The translations under genes and the position numbers were made by a program. From Planctomycetota bacterium (lineage in GTDB: Bacteria > Planctomycetota > Phycisphaerae > Sedimentisphaerales > Anaerobacaceae): 32,363 bases of DNA. The stretch spans positions 1,729,190 through 1,761,552 of the forward strand of contig CP070715.1 in the NCBI GenBank assembly GCA_020350405.1. The letters run 5' to 3'. The notes beneath the pieces are model-generated. The model ran no database searches and had not been told where the DNA came from. It was given only the letters and a program-made list of their open reading frames with translations. Positions 8,085-16,234 of this stretch are shown piece after piece (position 1 is the first letter of the stretch; each line of letters opens with the position of its first letter).

Positions 8085-8522
8085 ATGAAAATCGCGATTG
8101 CATCAGACCACGCGGGCTTTAGTTACAAGGAACAGATAAAGACGGTGTTGATAGAGCAGGGACACGAGCTGAAGGACTTCGGCGCGCACTCGGCGGAACC
8201 GGTTGACTATCCCGATTATATCCGCCCAGCGGCGGAGGCGGTGGCATCGGCGGAATGTGAGTGCGGGATAGTTCTGGGGGGCAGCGGCAACGGCGAGGCG
8301 ATGGTGGCGAACAAGGTGCGTGGGATACGCTGCGCGGTGTGCTGGGACCTTCGGTCGGCAAAGCTCAGCCGGGAACACAACAATGCCAACATGTTCTCGT
8401 TAGGCGAGCGGATGCTATCGATACACGAGGCTCTGGAGATAGTGGATTTGTGGCTGAAAACGCCATTCGCAGGCGACCGTCATCAGCGGCGTATCGAAAA
8501 GATTGAGAAACAGCAGGGGTGA
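8085..8522 (+). CDS. rpiB: Ribose-5-phosphate isomerase B / LacA-RpiB family sugar-phosphate isomerase
   Basis: The start is the ATG at 8085, preceded by AAAGGGAAG. A 19-codon extension to 8028 is possible but does not match the family, whose N-terminus is MKIAIASDHAGF as seen here. The 145-residue length fits RpiB. The GGSGNGE motif and REHNNANMFSLGERM are both present. GGSGNGE is the form found in the actinobacterial (Mycobacterium-type) RpiB, where a glutamate replaces the catalytic cysteine of the E. coli type. The enzyme interconverts ribulose-5-phosphate and ribose-5-phosphate in the non-oxidative pentose phosphate pathway; relatives act on other aldose phosphates. It may be cotranscribed with the sugar-related genes that follow. 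Confidence 0.9.
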   Translation: MKIAIASDHAGFSYKEQIKTVLIEQGHELKDFGAHSAEPVDYPDYIRPAAEAVASAECECGIVLGGSGNGEAMVANKVRGIRCAVCWDLRSAKLSREHNNANMFSLGERMLSIHEALEIVDLWLKTPFAGDRHQRRIEKIEKQQG

Positions 8523-8589
8523 ACGTAGACTGCGGGCAGGTTAGATGGTGATTAGCAGGAGGTATGCAGGTGATTTTTCGGGAGAAATC

Positions 8590-10410
8590 ATGAGAATCGA
8601 CGGTAGAGGTTGTATTTGGGGGATAGTATTTGTTTTACTTATAGGTTCGACCTGTTGCGGGCAGACGGTGCTGGTTGAGGCGGAGGGTTTCGAGGATGTT
8701 GGGGGCTGGGTGGTTGACCAGCAGTTTATGGACAAGATGGGCTCGCCGTATTTGCTCGCGCATGGATTAGGTGAGCCGGTTGCGGATGCAAGAACGACGG
8801 TTCGGCTCCCAGAGGTCGGGAAGTACCGGGTCTGGGTGCGTACTCGTGACTGGGTTGGACCGTGGAAGGCACCGGGAGGACCGGGTAAATTCCAAGCGCT
8901 TATTGACGGCAGAGCCCTAGAGACAGTCTTCGGGACTGAGGGGGCCGAGTGGCACTGGCAGGATGGAGGGACGGTTGAGATAAGCAAAAAAAAGGTTGAG
9001 ATTAATCTGCATGACCTGGCGGGCTTTGAAGGGCGGTGCGACGCAATTGTTTTTACAGGCGATGTGGATTTTGTTCCGCCTAATGACGGCGAGACAATGA
9101 AGGAGTTTCGGCGGAAGGCGCTGGGGCTGGGCGATGAGCCGGATGATGGCGGTGAATACGACTTAGTCGTGGTTGGGGGAGGTATGGCGGGGACATGTGC
9201 AGCTCTATCAGCGGCGCGGTCAGGATTAAACGTAGCACTTATTCAGAATCGTCCTGTTCTCGGCGGCAATAACAGCTCAGAAGTGCGGGTCTGGCTGGGG
9301 GGCAAGACGAACTTCGAGCCATATCCGAGGATTGGAGATGTAGTCAAGGAATTAGACCCGAAGAGGCGCGCGCATTACGGACCTGAAAACGTAGGCGAGA
9401 TATACGAGGACGAGAATAAGCTCGGAGTAGTTCGGGCGGAGAAGAATATCAGCTTGTTTTTGAACATGCACGCATTTGCGGTTGAAAAGGAAGGGGAGAG
9501 AATCGCCGCAGTGGTTGCCAAGCATATCCGGAACGGCAGGGAGGTGCGTTTTTCGGGTCGGGTTTTCGCGGACTGCACGGGGGACGGGACGATAGGTTTT
9601 CTTGCAGGCGCCGATTTCGATATGACAATCAAGGGGCACATGGGCAGGAGCAACCTGTGGAACGTGGCGGACACAGGCAGGCCGGTGAGTTTCCCTCGAT
9701 GTCCGTGGGCGGTCGATATGCGAGGCAAGGCGTTTCCGGGAGACGGCAACAGTCCAGGAACTTACGGCAAGAAAAACGTGGAGGCGCTTGGGGGCTGGTA
9801 CTGGGAGAGCGGATTTTTTTATGACCCGATTGAGAAGGGTGAGTACATACGCGATTTGAACCTGCGGGCGATGTACGGGGCGTGGGACTATCTTAAGAAC
9901 GAGGCGAAGCTCTATCCGAACCACAAGTTGGCGTGGGCGGCGTATATATCGGGCAAGCGTGAGTCGCGGCGGCTGTTGGGGGACGTTATTTTAACTGCGC
10001 AGGATTTGCTCGGCAACAAGAAGTACGAGGACGGGTGTGTGCCGACGAGCTGGGACATGGATACCCATCTTCCGCTGGCGAAGTATGTGAGCGATTTCGG
10101 GGAAGACGCATTTATTTCGCTGGACTACCACACGGCGTACCCACGGCCGTACTGGATACCGTACAGGTGTTTGTATTCGCGGAACATAGGAAATTTATTC
10201 ATGGCGGGGCGGGACATAAGCGTAACGCATGAGGCGCTGGGGACGGTGCGGGTGATGCGGACGACCGGTATGATGGGCGAGGTTGTCGGAATGGCGGCAA
10301 CACTCTGCAAGAAGCATGGTACGAGTCCACGAGGTGTGTATAAGGAGCATCTGGGAGAACTTAGGGAACTGATGAAAAAGGGTGTAGGCAGGAAGAAAGA
10401 GGTGCGGTAA
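8590..10410 (+). CDS. Secreted FAD-dependent oxidoreductase
   Basis: The start is placed at the ATG at 8590 because GGGAG lies 6 nt upstream and the protein then begins with a signal peptide ending at about residue 23; an in-frame ATG at 8545 is less likely. The 606-residue protein has an N-terminal beta-rich region (about 25-165) resembling a carbohydrate-binding-type module. The FAD dinucleotide-binding fold follows, marked by VVVGGGMAGTCAALSAARSG, then GGNNSSEVRVW and later DCTGDGTIGFLAGA. A C-terminal MAGRDISVTHEALGTVRVM block completes the FAD_oxidored-type pattern. Such proteins are frequent in polysaccharide-degrading loci of planctomycetes and related bacteria, where their substrate is mostly unknown. 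The next gene is an agarase-type glycosidase, so a role in modifying a marine polysaccharide is likely but inferred. Confidence 0.8.
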   Translation: MRIDGRGCIWGIVFVLLIGSTCCGQTVLVEAEGFEDVGGWVVDQQFMDKMGSPYLLAHGLGEPVADARTTVRLPEVGKYRVWVRTRDWVGPWKAPGGPGKFQALIDGRALETVFGTEGAEWHWQDGGTVEISKKKVEINLHDLAGFEGRCDAIVFTGDVDFVPPNDGETMKEFRRKALGLGDEPDDGGEYDLVVVGGGMAGTCAALSAARSGLNVALIQNRPVLGGNNSSEVRVWLGGKTNFEPYPRIGDVVKELDPKRRAHYGPENVGEIYEDENKLGVVRAEKNISLFLNMHAFAVEKEGERIAAVVAKHIRNGREVRFSGRVFADCTGDGTIGFLAGADFDMTIKGHMGRSNLWNVADTGRPVSFPRCPWAVDMRGKAFPGDGNSPGTYGKKNVEALGGWYWESGFFYDPIEKGEYIRDLNLRAMYGAWDYLKNEAKLYPNHKLAWAAYISGKRESRRLLGDVILTAQDLLGNKKYEDGCVPTSWDMDTHLPLAKYVSDFGEDAFISLDYHTAYPRPYWIPYRCLYSRNIGNLFMAGRDISVTHEALGTVRVMRTTGMMGEVVGMAATLCKKHGTSPRGVYKEHLGELRELMKKGVGRKKEVR

Positions 10411-10445
10411 AATCGCTTCGGCAATCGGTGTTGAAGGAGAAAATG

Positions 10446-12596
10446 ATGACAGTAAGAGCGCTATTGTTGAGCACTGCAATACTTGTTTGGGGATGCCAGG
10501 TCACAGAAAGTGCGGTACCGAGCGTGGTAGAGGAGGAAGGGGCGCTGGTTCTTTTTGACTTTGAGGGGGATTTTGACATTGGCAAGGTCAATACGAGCGG
10601 TGACGCCAAGGTTAGTCTGTCGGACGGCAAGCGCGGCAAGGCCCTACGGATAGCGACGGGCGGGAAGGAACCAAGGGCCGGAGTTACGCTCGGCGCGCCT
10701 CGGAGACGGTGGGACCTGTCCGAGTATGTTTACGTGGCGATGGACGTGCGGAACGTGGGGGCAGATGATGTGATGGTGAACTGCCGGGTCGATGATAAGC
10801 AGTGGGTGGACGGTAGTGTTGCGGCGCCGGCGGGAGAGCAGAGGACACTGATGGCGCTACTGAAGCGCGATATACCGCCGGGGGAATTGGCCAAGTATCT
10901 GTTTGGTATGAACGGGCTGCCGGGTGGACACGTCTGGATTTGGGCGCCCGTTTATCCGAAGCGGACGAGGGAGCTTGTTATTGCTGTTGTAGAACCGAAG
11001 GGGCCGAAGGTTGTTGAGATTGACAATATCCGGGCGGTCGGCTCTTACGAGGTACCATCGGAGGAGGATCTGAAGTTATCATATTTTCCGTTTATCGATG
11101 CTTACGGTCAGTACAATAAAAAGGACTGGCCGGGCAAGACGCATTCAGAAGAGGACTTTGAGCGGGCAAAGAAGGAAGAGGCTGCGGATTTAGAGGAGCA
11201 TCCGGGGCCAAGTGACTGGAACAAGTACGGCGGTTGGGCATCCGGGCCGAAGCTCGAAGCGACGGGGCGTTTCCGCGTGGAGAAGTATCAGGGCAAATGG
11301 TGGTTGGTTGACCCGGAGGGGCGGTTGTTCTGGTCGCATGGTGTGGACTGCGTGAATATGCGGTTCGGTTCGACACCTGTCAGCGACCGCGAGCACTATT
11401 TTGAGAATCTGCCGGACCCGAAGACAGCAGTAGGGAAGTTCTACCAGATGGGCAGCCGTGCTCCGCACGGGTACTACAAGGGGCGAAACTCGTATAAGAC
11501 GTACGACTTCGGCCGGGCGAACCTGCTTCGCAAGTACGGCGAGGACTGGCAGGAGGCGTTTGGCGAGGTCAGTCACAAGCGCCTGCGGAGCTGGGGCATG
11601 AACACCATCGCAAACTGGTCGGCGCCGCCGATTTACCTTATGCGCAAGACAGCCTACGTGGGGACGATCCATACGGGCGGTCGGCCCATAGAGGGCGCGA
11701 AGGGGCACTGGCGCAAGTTCCCTGATCCGTTTGCCGCGAGCTTTCGTTCCGGGCTGACGCAGCGACTTACAATGGTGGAAAAGAACAAGAACAGGACAAC
11801 GAACGATCCGTGGTGCATCGGTTATTTTGTCGACAATGAGATGACCTGGGGTGACGAGACATATCTTGCGACGGGGTGCTTGCAGTCGCCGGCAGACCAG
11901 CCGGCCAAGATGGCCTTTGTTGAGGAGCTGAAGTCAAAATACGGGTCTATTAGAAAATTGAACGCTTACTGGGCGACAAACTATGGTTCGTGGGAGGCGC
12001 TATCGGAAAGTAGAACGAAACCTCGGGGGAAAAATGCCGAGGCGGACCTGAAGGCGTTTTCGGTGAAGATAGCGGAGCAGTATTTTAAGGCGGTCAGAGA
12101 TGCAATAAAGCAGGTTGCGCCGAAGAAGCTGTATTTGGGGTGTCGGTTTGACTTTCATTTTTATCCCGGGGAAGAGAAACACCGTGAATGGGTGATTCAC
12201 GTGGCGGCAAAATACTGTGACGTTATAAGTTTCAACAGGTACAGGTTCAGCGCGGGGACACTGGTGCCGCCGAAAGGGATAGACAAGCCGCTGATTATTG
12301 GAGAATTCCATTTCGGGGCACTGGACAGGGGGATGTTCCATACGGGGCTGCGGAGCGTGACGGACCAAGCCCAGCGCGGCGAGATGTACATAAGCTATGT
12401 GAAGAGCGCATTGGAGAATCCGTACATGATAGGGACGCACTGGTTTCAATATGGCGACCAGGCGACGACGGGCCGGCGGGACGGGGAGAATTATCAGGTG
12501 GGTTTCGTTGACATCTGTGACACACCGTATCCGGAGACTGTAAAGGCTTGTCGGGAGGCTGGATACAAGCTTTATGAATACAGGATGGGAAAGTAA
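10446..12596 (+). CDS. GH50-type agarase-like glycoside hydrolase (lipoprotein)
   Basis: AAGGAG lies 6 nt before the ATG at 10446, which I prefer to the adjacent ATG at 10443 and to an upstream GTG at 10428. The 716-residue protein begins with a signal segment ending in LVWGC, a plausible lipobox. A beta-sandwich domain (about 30-200) is followed by a catalytic domain with GH50 hallmarks: DAYGQYNKKDWPGK, GKWWLVDPEGRLFWSHG, GYFVDNEMTWG and IIGEFHFG. Glu465 in DNE is the expected acid/base and Glu620 in GEFHFG the nucleophile. GH50 enzymes release neoagaro-oligosaccharides from agarose or act on related beta-galactans. The exact substrate cannot be fixed from sequence. The preceding gene is 35 nt upstream, so cotranscription is likely. 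Confidence 0.85.
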   Translation: MTVRALLLSTAILVWGCQVTESAVPSVVEEEGALVLFDFEGDFDIGKVNTSGDAKVSLSDGKRGKALRIATGGKEPRAGVTLGAPRRRWDLSEYVYVAMDVRNVGADDVMVNCRVDDKQWVDGSVAAPAGEQRTLMALLKRDIPPGELAKYLFGMNGLPGGHVWIWAPVYPKRTRELVIAVVEPKGPKVVEIDNIRAVGSYEVPSEEDLKLSYFPFIDAYGQYNKKDWPGKTHSEEDFERAKKEEAADLEEHPGPSDWNKYGGWASGPKLEATGRFRVEKYQGKWWLVDPEGRLFWSHGVDCVNMRFGSTPVSDREHYFENLPDPKTAVGKFYQMGSRAPHGYYKGRNSYKTYDFGRANLLRKYGEDWQEAFGEVSHKRLRSWGMNTIANWSAPPIYLMRKTAYVGTIHTGGRPIEGAKGHWRKFPDPFAASFRSGLTQRLTMVEKNKNRTTNDPWCIGYFVDNEMTWGDETYLATGCLQSPADQPAKMAFVEELKSKYGSIRKLNAYWATNYGSWEALSESRTKPRGKNAEADLKAFSVKIAEQYFKAVRDAIKQVAPKKLYLGCRFDFHFYPGEEKHREWVIHVAAKYCDVISFNRYRFSAGTLVPPKGIDKPLIIGEFHFGALDRGMFHTGLRSVTDQAQRGEMYISYVKSALENPYMIGTHWFQYGDQATTGRRDGENYQVGFVDICDTPYPETVKACREAGYKLYEYRMGK

Positions 12597-12651
12597 AAAT
12601 TTAAAACCTTTCTAATAATTGGGGGCAAGGCCTGAAACATTGACGTGATTT

Positions 12652-12680
12652 TTGCATTGGTTGAGTAATACGGATATACA
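12652..12680 (+). promoter_or_regulatory. Possible promoter of the TerL-like gene
   Basis: TTGCAT (12652-12657) and TATACA (12675-12680) are separated by 17 nt. A TTGACG lies at 12640. Transcription would start near 12687, ahead of a G-rich ribosome binding region. The match is modest. Confidence 0.35.
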
Positions 12681-12719
12681 ATTAGCGCGCCAAATCAGGG
12701 GGGGGTAGAGACGGCAAGG

Positions 12720-14204
12720 GTGGGATTAGATAAATCCAAATTGAAAGGAAACATAGAAAAGGTCGGTGGCGTATATTCGGCGCTTAGGCGTGTACGGCCG
12801 GAGAGCCGGCGGGACCTTGGGAATTACGTGAAGGTCTTTTTGGGGATTGATGTTCCCGATAAGAAAATCTGCGGTGAGCACAACAGTCCGATGGATTATC
12901 TCTGGTATAGTTTTTCGAGTGACTTTGATGCGGAGAAGCGGACGAATGCGGACGCGGTAGTATGGGCGAACCGCGGCGGGGGCAAGACGGAGTTAGCGGC
13001 GATAGCAACGCTATTGGACTGCGTTTTTAAGCCGGGCTGTCAGGTGCGGATATTGGCCGGGTCGGGTGAGCAGGCGGGTAGGATGTACGAACATTTAACC
13101 GGCTTTTTAAACAACGGGTTTGATGAACTGCTTGCGGGGGCGGTGTTGAAAGGTAAATGCAGGTTTGCCAACGGTTCCGGGGTTGAGGTCCTGACGCAAT
13201 CGGCGGCGAGCGTGCGGGGGCAGCATATTCAGAAACTTCGATGCGATGAGGTCGAGCTGTTCGATGAAAAGGTCTTTTCGGCAGCGAAGTTCACCACGCA
13301 CAGCAAGGCAGGACTAACAGCGGGTATGGAGATGATAAGCACGATGCATCGGCCGTATGGATTGATGCAAAGGATAGTCACATCAGCGAAGCAATTCGGC
13401 ACGCCGGTATTTAGGTGGTGCATGTGGGAGGCGATTGAGAGGTGCAGGGACAGGAGCTGCTCGCAGTGCAGCCTGTTGGGTGATTGTCAGGGTAAGGCGA
13501 AGAAGGCGGATGGTTATTTGAAGATAGATGACTGCATCAGCGCGATGCATCGCGCGAGCAGGGCCGGGTGGGAGGCGGAGATGTTGTGCAAGAGGCCAAG
13601 CAGGGAGCATGTCGTCTTTGACGAATTTGACCCGGACGTACACGTTAAGTCGGTAGACTATGACGCGAATCTACCGTTGTACCGAGCGATTGATTTTGGT
13701 TTTGTCAATCCGTTTGTGTGTCTGTGGATTCAGGTTGACGATGAGGGGGTCGTGCGGGTGATCGATGAATACGTCCGAAGCAGGGCAACGATTGATGTAC
13801 ACGCGGAACAGATAAAGGAAAGGACGCCGGGCGGTGAGGAGCGTGTGGCGGCGACCTTCTGTGACCCGGCCGGCAGAAGTACGAATGATGTTACCGGCAC
13901 AAGTACCATTCGTGAGCTGCGCAGTCTGGGGATAGCCGTTCGGTATCGGCGGAGCGGGATTTTGGAGGGCATTGAGCTTATCCGGCGGGCGATAAGGGCG
14001 GGGGACGGCAAAAGCAGATTGGTGATTTCGCCGAGGTGCCAGCGGCTGATAGAGGCGATGCGGTGCTATCATTATCCGGAGGGCGGCACGGCGGCGAGCG
14101 AGCTGCCGTTAAAAGATGGGCTGTACGACCATCCGATAGACGCCCTGCGATACTTCTTCGTCAATTACAAACACAGCGACAAGACCACAAGCAGAAGGTA
14201 TTAA
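12720..14204 (+). CDS. Terminase large-subunit-like ATPase/nuclease
   Basis: This 494-residue protein has both halves of a phage DNA-packaging motor. The ATPase shows ANRGGGKTELAA with the P-loop at 83-90 and a Walker B-type KLRCDEVELFD with Asp176-Glu177. The C-terminal RNase H-like nuclease is marked by AIDFGFVNPFVCLW (Asp325), IDEY (Asp349), FCDPAG (Asp382) and YDHPIDALRYFF (Asp470, Asp474). Between them lies a cysteine cluster at Cys242, Cys247, Cys250 and Cys256, in the pattern C-x4-C-x2-C-x5-C, which may bind zinc or an iron-sulphur cluster. All catalytic residues appear intact. The start is a GTG. No portal, capsid or tail gene is found in the 18 kb downstream. It is on the same strand as the ParB/TerS-like operon but 5.2 kb away. 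Confidence 0.85.
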   Translation: MGLDKSKLKGNIEKVGGVYSALRRVRPESRRDLGNYVKVFLGIDVPDKKICGEHNSPMDYLWYSFSSDFDAEKRTNADAVVWANRGGGKTELAAIATLLDCVFKPGCQVRILAGSGEQAGRMYEHLTGFLNNGFDELLAGAVLKGKCRFANGSGVEVLTQSAASVRGQHIQKLRCDEVELFDEKVFSAAKFTTHSKAGLTAGMEMISTMHRPYGLMQRIVTSAKQFGTPVFRWCMWEAIERCRDRSCSQCSLLGDCQGKAKKADGYLKIDDCISAMHRASRAGWEAEMLCKRPSREHVVFDEFDPDVHVKSVDYDANLPLYRAIDFGFVNPFVCLWIQVDDEGVVRVIDEYVRSRATIDVHAEQIKERTPGGEERVAATFCDPAGRSTNDVTGTSTIRELRSLGIAVRYRRSGILEGIELIRRAIRAGDGKSRLVISPRCQRLIEAMRCYHYPEGGTAASELPLKDGLYDHPIDALRYFFVNYKHSDKTTSRRY

Positions 14205-14244
14205 AATGGCCGAAAATAGCCGAAAAACCGGGAAAAGCTAAGAA

Positions 14245-14316
14245 TTTTCTGTTTTACAGAAAAAATGTTGCCCGTTTAGCCGAAATATATGGTATAATAT
14301 TCTGTTGATTAGAAAA
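14245..14316 (+). promoter_or_regulatory. Promoter of the XRE/PIN pair with two operator-like palindromes
   Basis: A perfect palindrome TTTTCTGT-TTT-ACAGAAAA lies at 14245-14263. A related site TATTCTGTTGATTAGAAAA lies at 14298-14316 and matches it at 14 of 19 positions. Between them is an extended -10 box, TGG followed by TATAAT at 14293-14298. The second site overlaps the end of the -10 and the transcription start. This is the expected layout for autorepression by the HTH protein encoded just downstream. A TAGCCGAAA motif also occurs twice, near 14216 and 14277. Confidence 0.6.
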
Positions 14317-14327
14317 GGAGGTGATAA

Positions 14328-15440
14328 ATGGACATCGGGCGGCAATTGAAAATTGCAAGGGAATCCATCGGCTATACTTTGCAGAAAGTCGAAGAGGAAA
14401 GCGGTATAGGCAAATCTTCTCTTAGCGAATTTGAAAACGGCAGAAGAGAACCCAAGTTTTCCCAACTCAGCAGGTTAGCAGAGGTTTACAAGAGAGCGAT
14501 AGAATTCTTCTTTGCTGATGAACCGCCTATTGAGAACATTATGCTTTGGCGAGAAACGCCAAGCATTGAGGGAGAGAAAGAGATGATAGAGGCGGAATTC
14601 CGTCAGCTTTGCCATCGGTACCGCAACCTTGAAGTGGTTATGAACGAAGTGAAAGAGAACAAACTGCCGGAGTTAGATATCGACCGTGAAAAGTTTAGCT
14701 ATAAAGATGCTAACGAGCTCGCAGAGGAAACGCAAAGACGGTTTTTGCTGGGCGACGTACCATGTACATCGCTAAAGCATACGTTGGAGGAGAAGTTCTA
14801 TGTGAAGATATTCCATTTGGCCTTCTCTGGCTCGGGAAGCGCGATTTCAACAGTATCCCAGGAATTCGGCCCGGCCATCTTGTTAAACTCAGCGAGCAAA
14901 CTATGGCGTCGCAATTTTGACCTTGCTCACGAATTATTTCACATCTTAACCTGGAAAGTTTTTAGAAGCGGCGATTTCGAAGGTAGCGAGCCAAGCAAAT
15001 ATGAGGAAAAACTCGCCAACGCATTTGCGAGCAGACTATTATTGCCAACAGACGTTGTTAAGGGAAAGATAGAAAGTGGTATGAACGAGAAAGGGCAGAT
15101 TGGTTTGGAGGCGTTGGACGAGATAGCAAGAGAGTTTGGTGTTTCAACAGAAGCTTTGCTGTGGCGATTGCTGTATCTCTATAATAAGCCTGCGGAAGAG
15201 GTCGAAAAGTACATCGAACAGGTAAAAAGCCTAAGGTTTAATCGACCCGCGCGCCGATCGGACGAGCCAGATAAACTTCCGGAGCGTTATTGCAGTTTGG
15301 CGATAAGGGCCCTTGGTGAAGGGAAGTTGTCACTGATTCAATTTGCCAAGTACATGGGCATAAGTTACAAGCAAGCAGAGGAGTATCTCATGGATGAAGG
15401 GGGCTTCAAGGATGAAGAAGTTTCAATTTCTGTTGCTTGA
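14328..15440 (+). CDS. XRE-family HTH regulator with ImmA/IrrE metallopeptidase domain
   Basis: This 370-residue protein follows an almost ideal ribosome binding site, AAAGGAGGTGAT. Residues 5-60 form an XRE helix-turn-helix (IGRQLKIARESIGYTLQKVE, then SLSEFENGRREP). Residues about 130-260 are an ImmA/IrrE-type peptidase domain with the zinc-binding motif HELFH at 201-205 and a following EEKLANAFASRLLLP helix that carries the third ligand. Related proteins cleave or control a partner repressor or toxin. The gene overlaps the PIN-like gene by 29 nt, so the two are translationally coupled. It is likely the antitoxin and autorepressor of the pair, judging from gene order and the flanking operators. 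Whether it degrades a protein is not shown. Confidence 0.85.
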   Translation: MDIGRQLKIARESIGYTLQKVEEESGIGKSSLSEFENGRREPKFSQLSRLAEVYKRAIEFFFADEPPIENIMLWRETPSIEGEKEMIEAEFRQLCHRYRNLEVVMNEVKENKLPELDIDREKFSYKDANELAEETQRRFLLGDVPCTSLKHTLEEKFYVKIFHLAFSGSGSAISTVSQEFGPAILLNSASKLWRRNFDLAHELFHILTWKVFRSGDFEGSEPSKYEEKLANAFASRLLLPTDVVKGKIESGMNEKGQIGLEALDEIAREFGVSTEALLWRLLYLYNKPAEEVEKYIEQVKSLRFNRPARRSDEPDKLPERYCSLAIRALGEGKLSLIQFAKYMGISYKQAEEYLMDEGGFKDEEVSISVA

Positions 15441-15930
15441 TGCCGGGCCCATTATCAAACTTTTTCAATTAGGCGTCTGGGGTGAGTTCATCGAGAAGTG
15501 CCATGCGACGATAGCATGTACAGTGGTAGAGCAATGCATTCACAAGGGGGGAGGTGATGCGCTTGACTACATTGATTTTCCTTTTGAAGAAGCTGATGTA
15601 AAAGGCCTGATTAAAATCGTCGAGGTTGAGCCGTCGGAAGTTAAGGCCTTTTATGATGAGTCTCATGTGGAAGGGAGATATATAATTGACGGCGGAGAGC
15701 AGGAAACGCTAGCGTTCGTACATAGGCAATCGGAAGATTGGAAGGTGTGCAGTACTGACAGAGCGGTTTATAGTGTTCTTGGATTCTTGGGAAAAGGTGA
15801 GCTGGGGGTCTCTTTAGAGGAGATTCTAAAGGAGGTAGGACTGTCAAAAGGCAAATTGGAATGGAAATACACCAGAAAATTCCGTGAGAAGTTCACGCGT
15901 AAGGGTGAGGTGGACGCGGTTCAAAGTTAG
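15412..15930 (+). CDS. PIN-like domain protein, probable toxin of the pair
   Basis: I place the start at the ATG at 15412 (GAAGGGGG upstream) because the protein then begins MKKFQFLLLDAGPIIKL, the usual PIN-like start with Asp10 as the first metal ligand. Other likely acidic residues are Glu40 (TVVEQ), Glu96/Glu98 (GGEQETLAF) and Asp116 (CSTDRAVY), matching the PIN nuclease layout. The protein is 172 residues long with a basic C-terminal tail (KYTRKFREKFTRKGE). PIN toxins are ribonucleases. The gene overlaps the upstream XRE/peptidase gene by 29 nt, typical of toxin-antitoxin operons. The family is divergent, so nuclease activity is inferred. Confidence 0.75.
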   Translation: MKKFQFLLLDAGPIIKLFQLGVWGEFIEKCHATIACTVVEQCIHKGGGDALDYIDFPFEEADVKGLIKIVEVEPSEVKAFYDESHVEGRYIIDGGEQETLAFVHRQSEDWKVCSTDRAVYSVLGFLGKGELGVSLEEILKEVGLSKGKLEWKYTRKFREKFTRKGEVDAVQS

Positions 15931-16004
15931 CACTTGACGTGATGAGGGGCACTGGAACAGTTTAGTGGAAATGGACAAATGGCTCTTGCGGGTCATTTTT
16001 GCGC

Positions 16005-16061
16005 AAAAAAAGACAGGGCTGAGATGCGGAGGGAGAGGAAAAAGCGATATATTCTCAGCCC
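16005..16061 (-). terminator. Hairpin and U-tract, copy 1
   Basis: GGGCTGAGA (16016-16024) and TCTCAGCCC (16053-16061) form a 9-bp stem with a 28-nt loop. On the minus strand the stem is followed after 4 nt by seven T residues (16011-16005), giving an intrinsic-terminator form. No T-run follows it on the plus strand. Confidence 0.5.
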
Positions 16062-16228
16062 TGTAAAAGTGCTCTGCCGGACTAATGTTTTACAACTTCT
16101 ACAAGTTAACGGGATTGCCGCGGGAAAGCACTTTTATCCGGCAAAACTTAACTGCCTGCAAAGAAGCAATCCCACTGCTAATCGCTATAAGTGGGTGTGT
16201 TACTGGAGGCACTCCGACCTCCCGTATA
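16005..16228 (-). ncRNA. Candidate minus-strand small RNA, copy 1
   Basis: A complete transcription unit is visible on the minus strand. A promoter at 16263-16235 precedes a start near 16228, and a hairpin with a U-tract ends it near 16005, giving about 224 nt. The interior is rich in complementary segments (plus-strand coordinates): GGAGG 16205-16209 with CCTCC 16218-16222, CCCACT 16171-16176 with AGTGGG 16190-16195, GGGATTGC 16111-16118 with GCAATCCC 16166-16173, AAAAGTGCT 16065-16073 with AGCACTTTT 16127-16135 and TGCCGGA 16075-16081 with TCCGGCA 16137-16143. Several pairs exclude each other or would form a pseudoknot. The terminator loop is C-rich (CCUCUCCCUCCG), which could pair with Shine-Dalgarno sequences. 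A second unit of the same shape lies at 17835-18059. Confidence 0.45.
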
Positions 16229-16234
16229 ATTACG

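Noticed and set aside
9352-9924. 190-codon minus-strand frame inside the FAD oxidoreductase gene
   Set aside because: The plus-strand protein has clear FAD-binding motifs throughout. The reverse frame has no recognisable domain.
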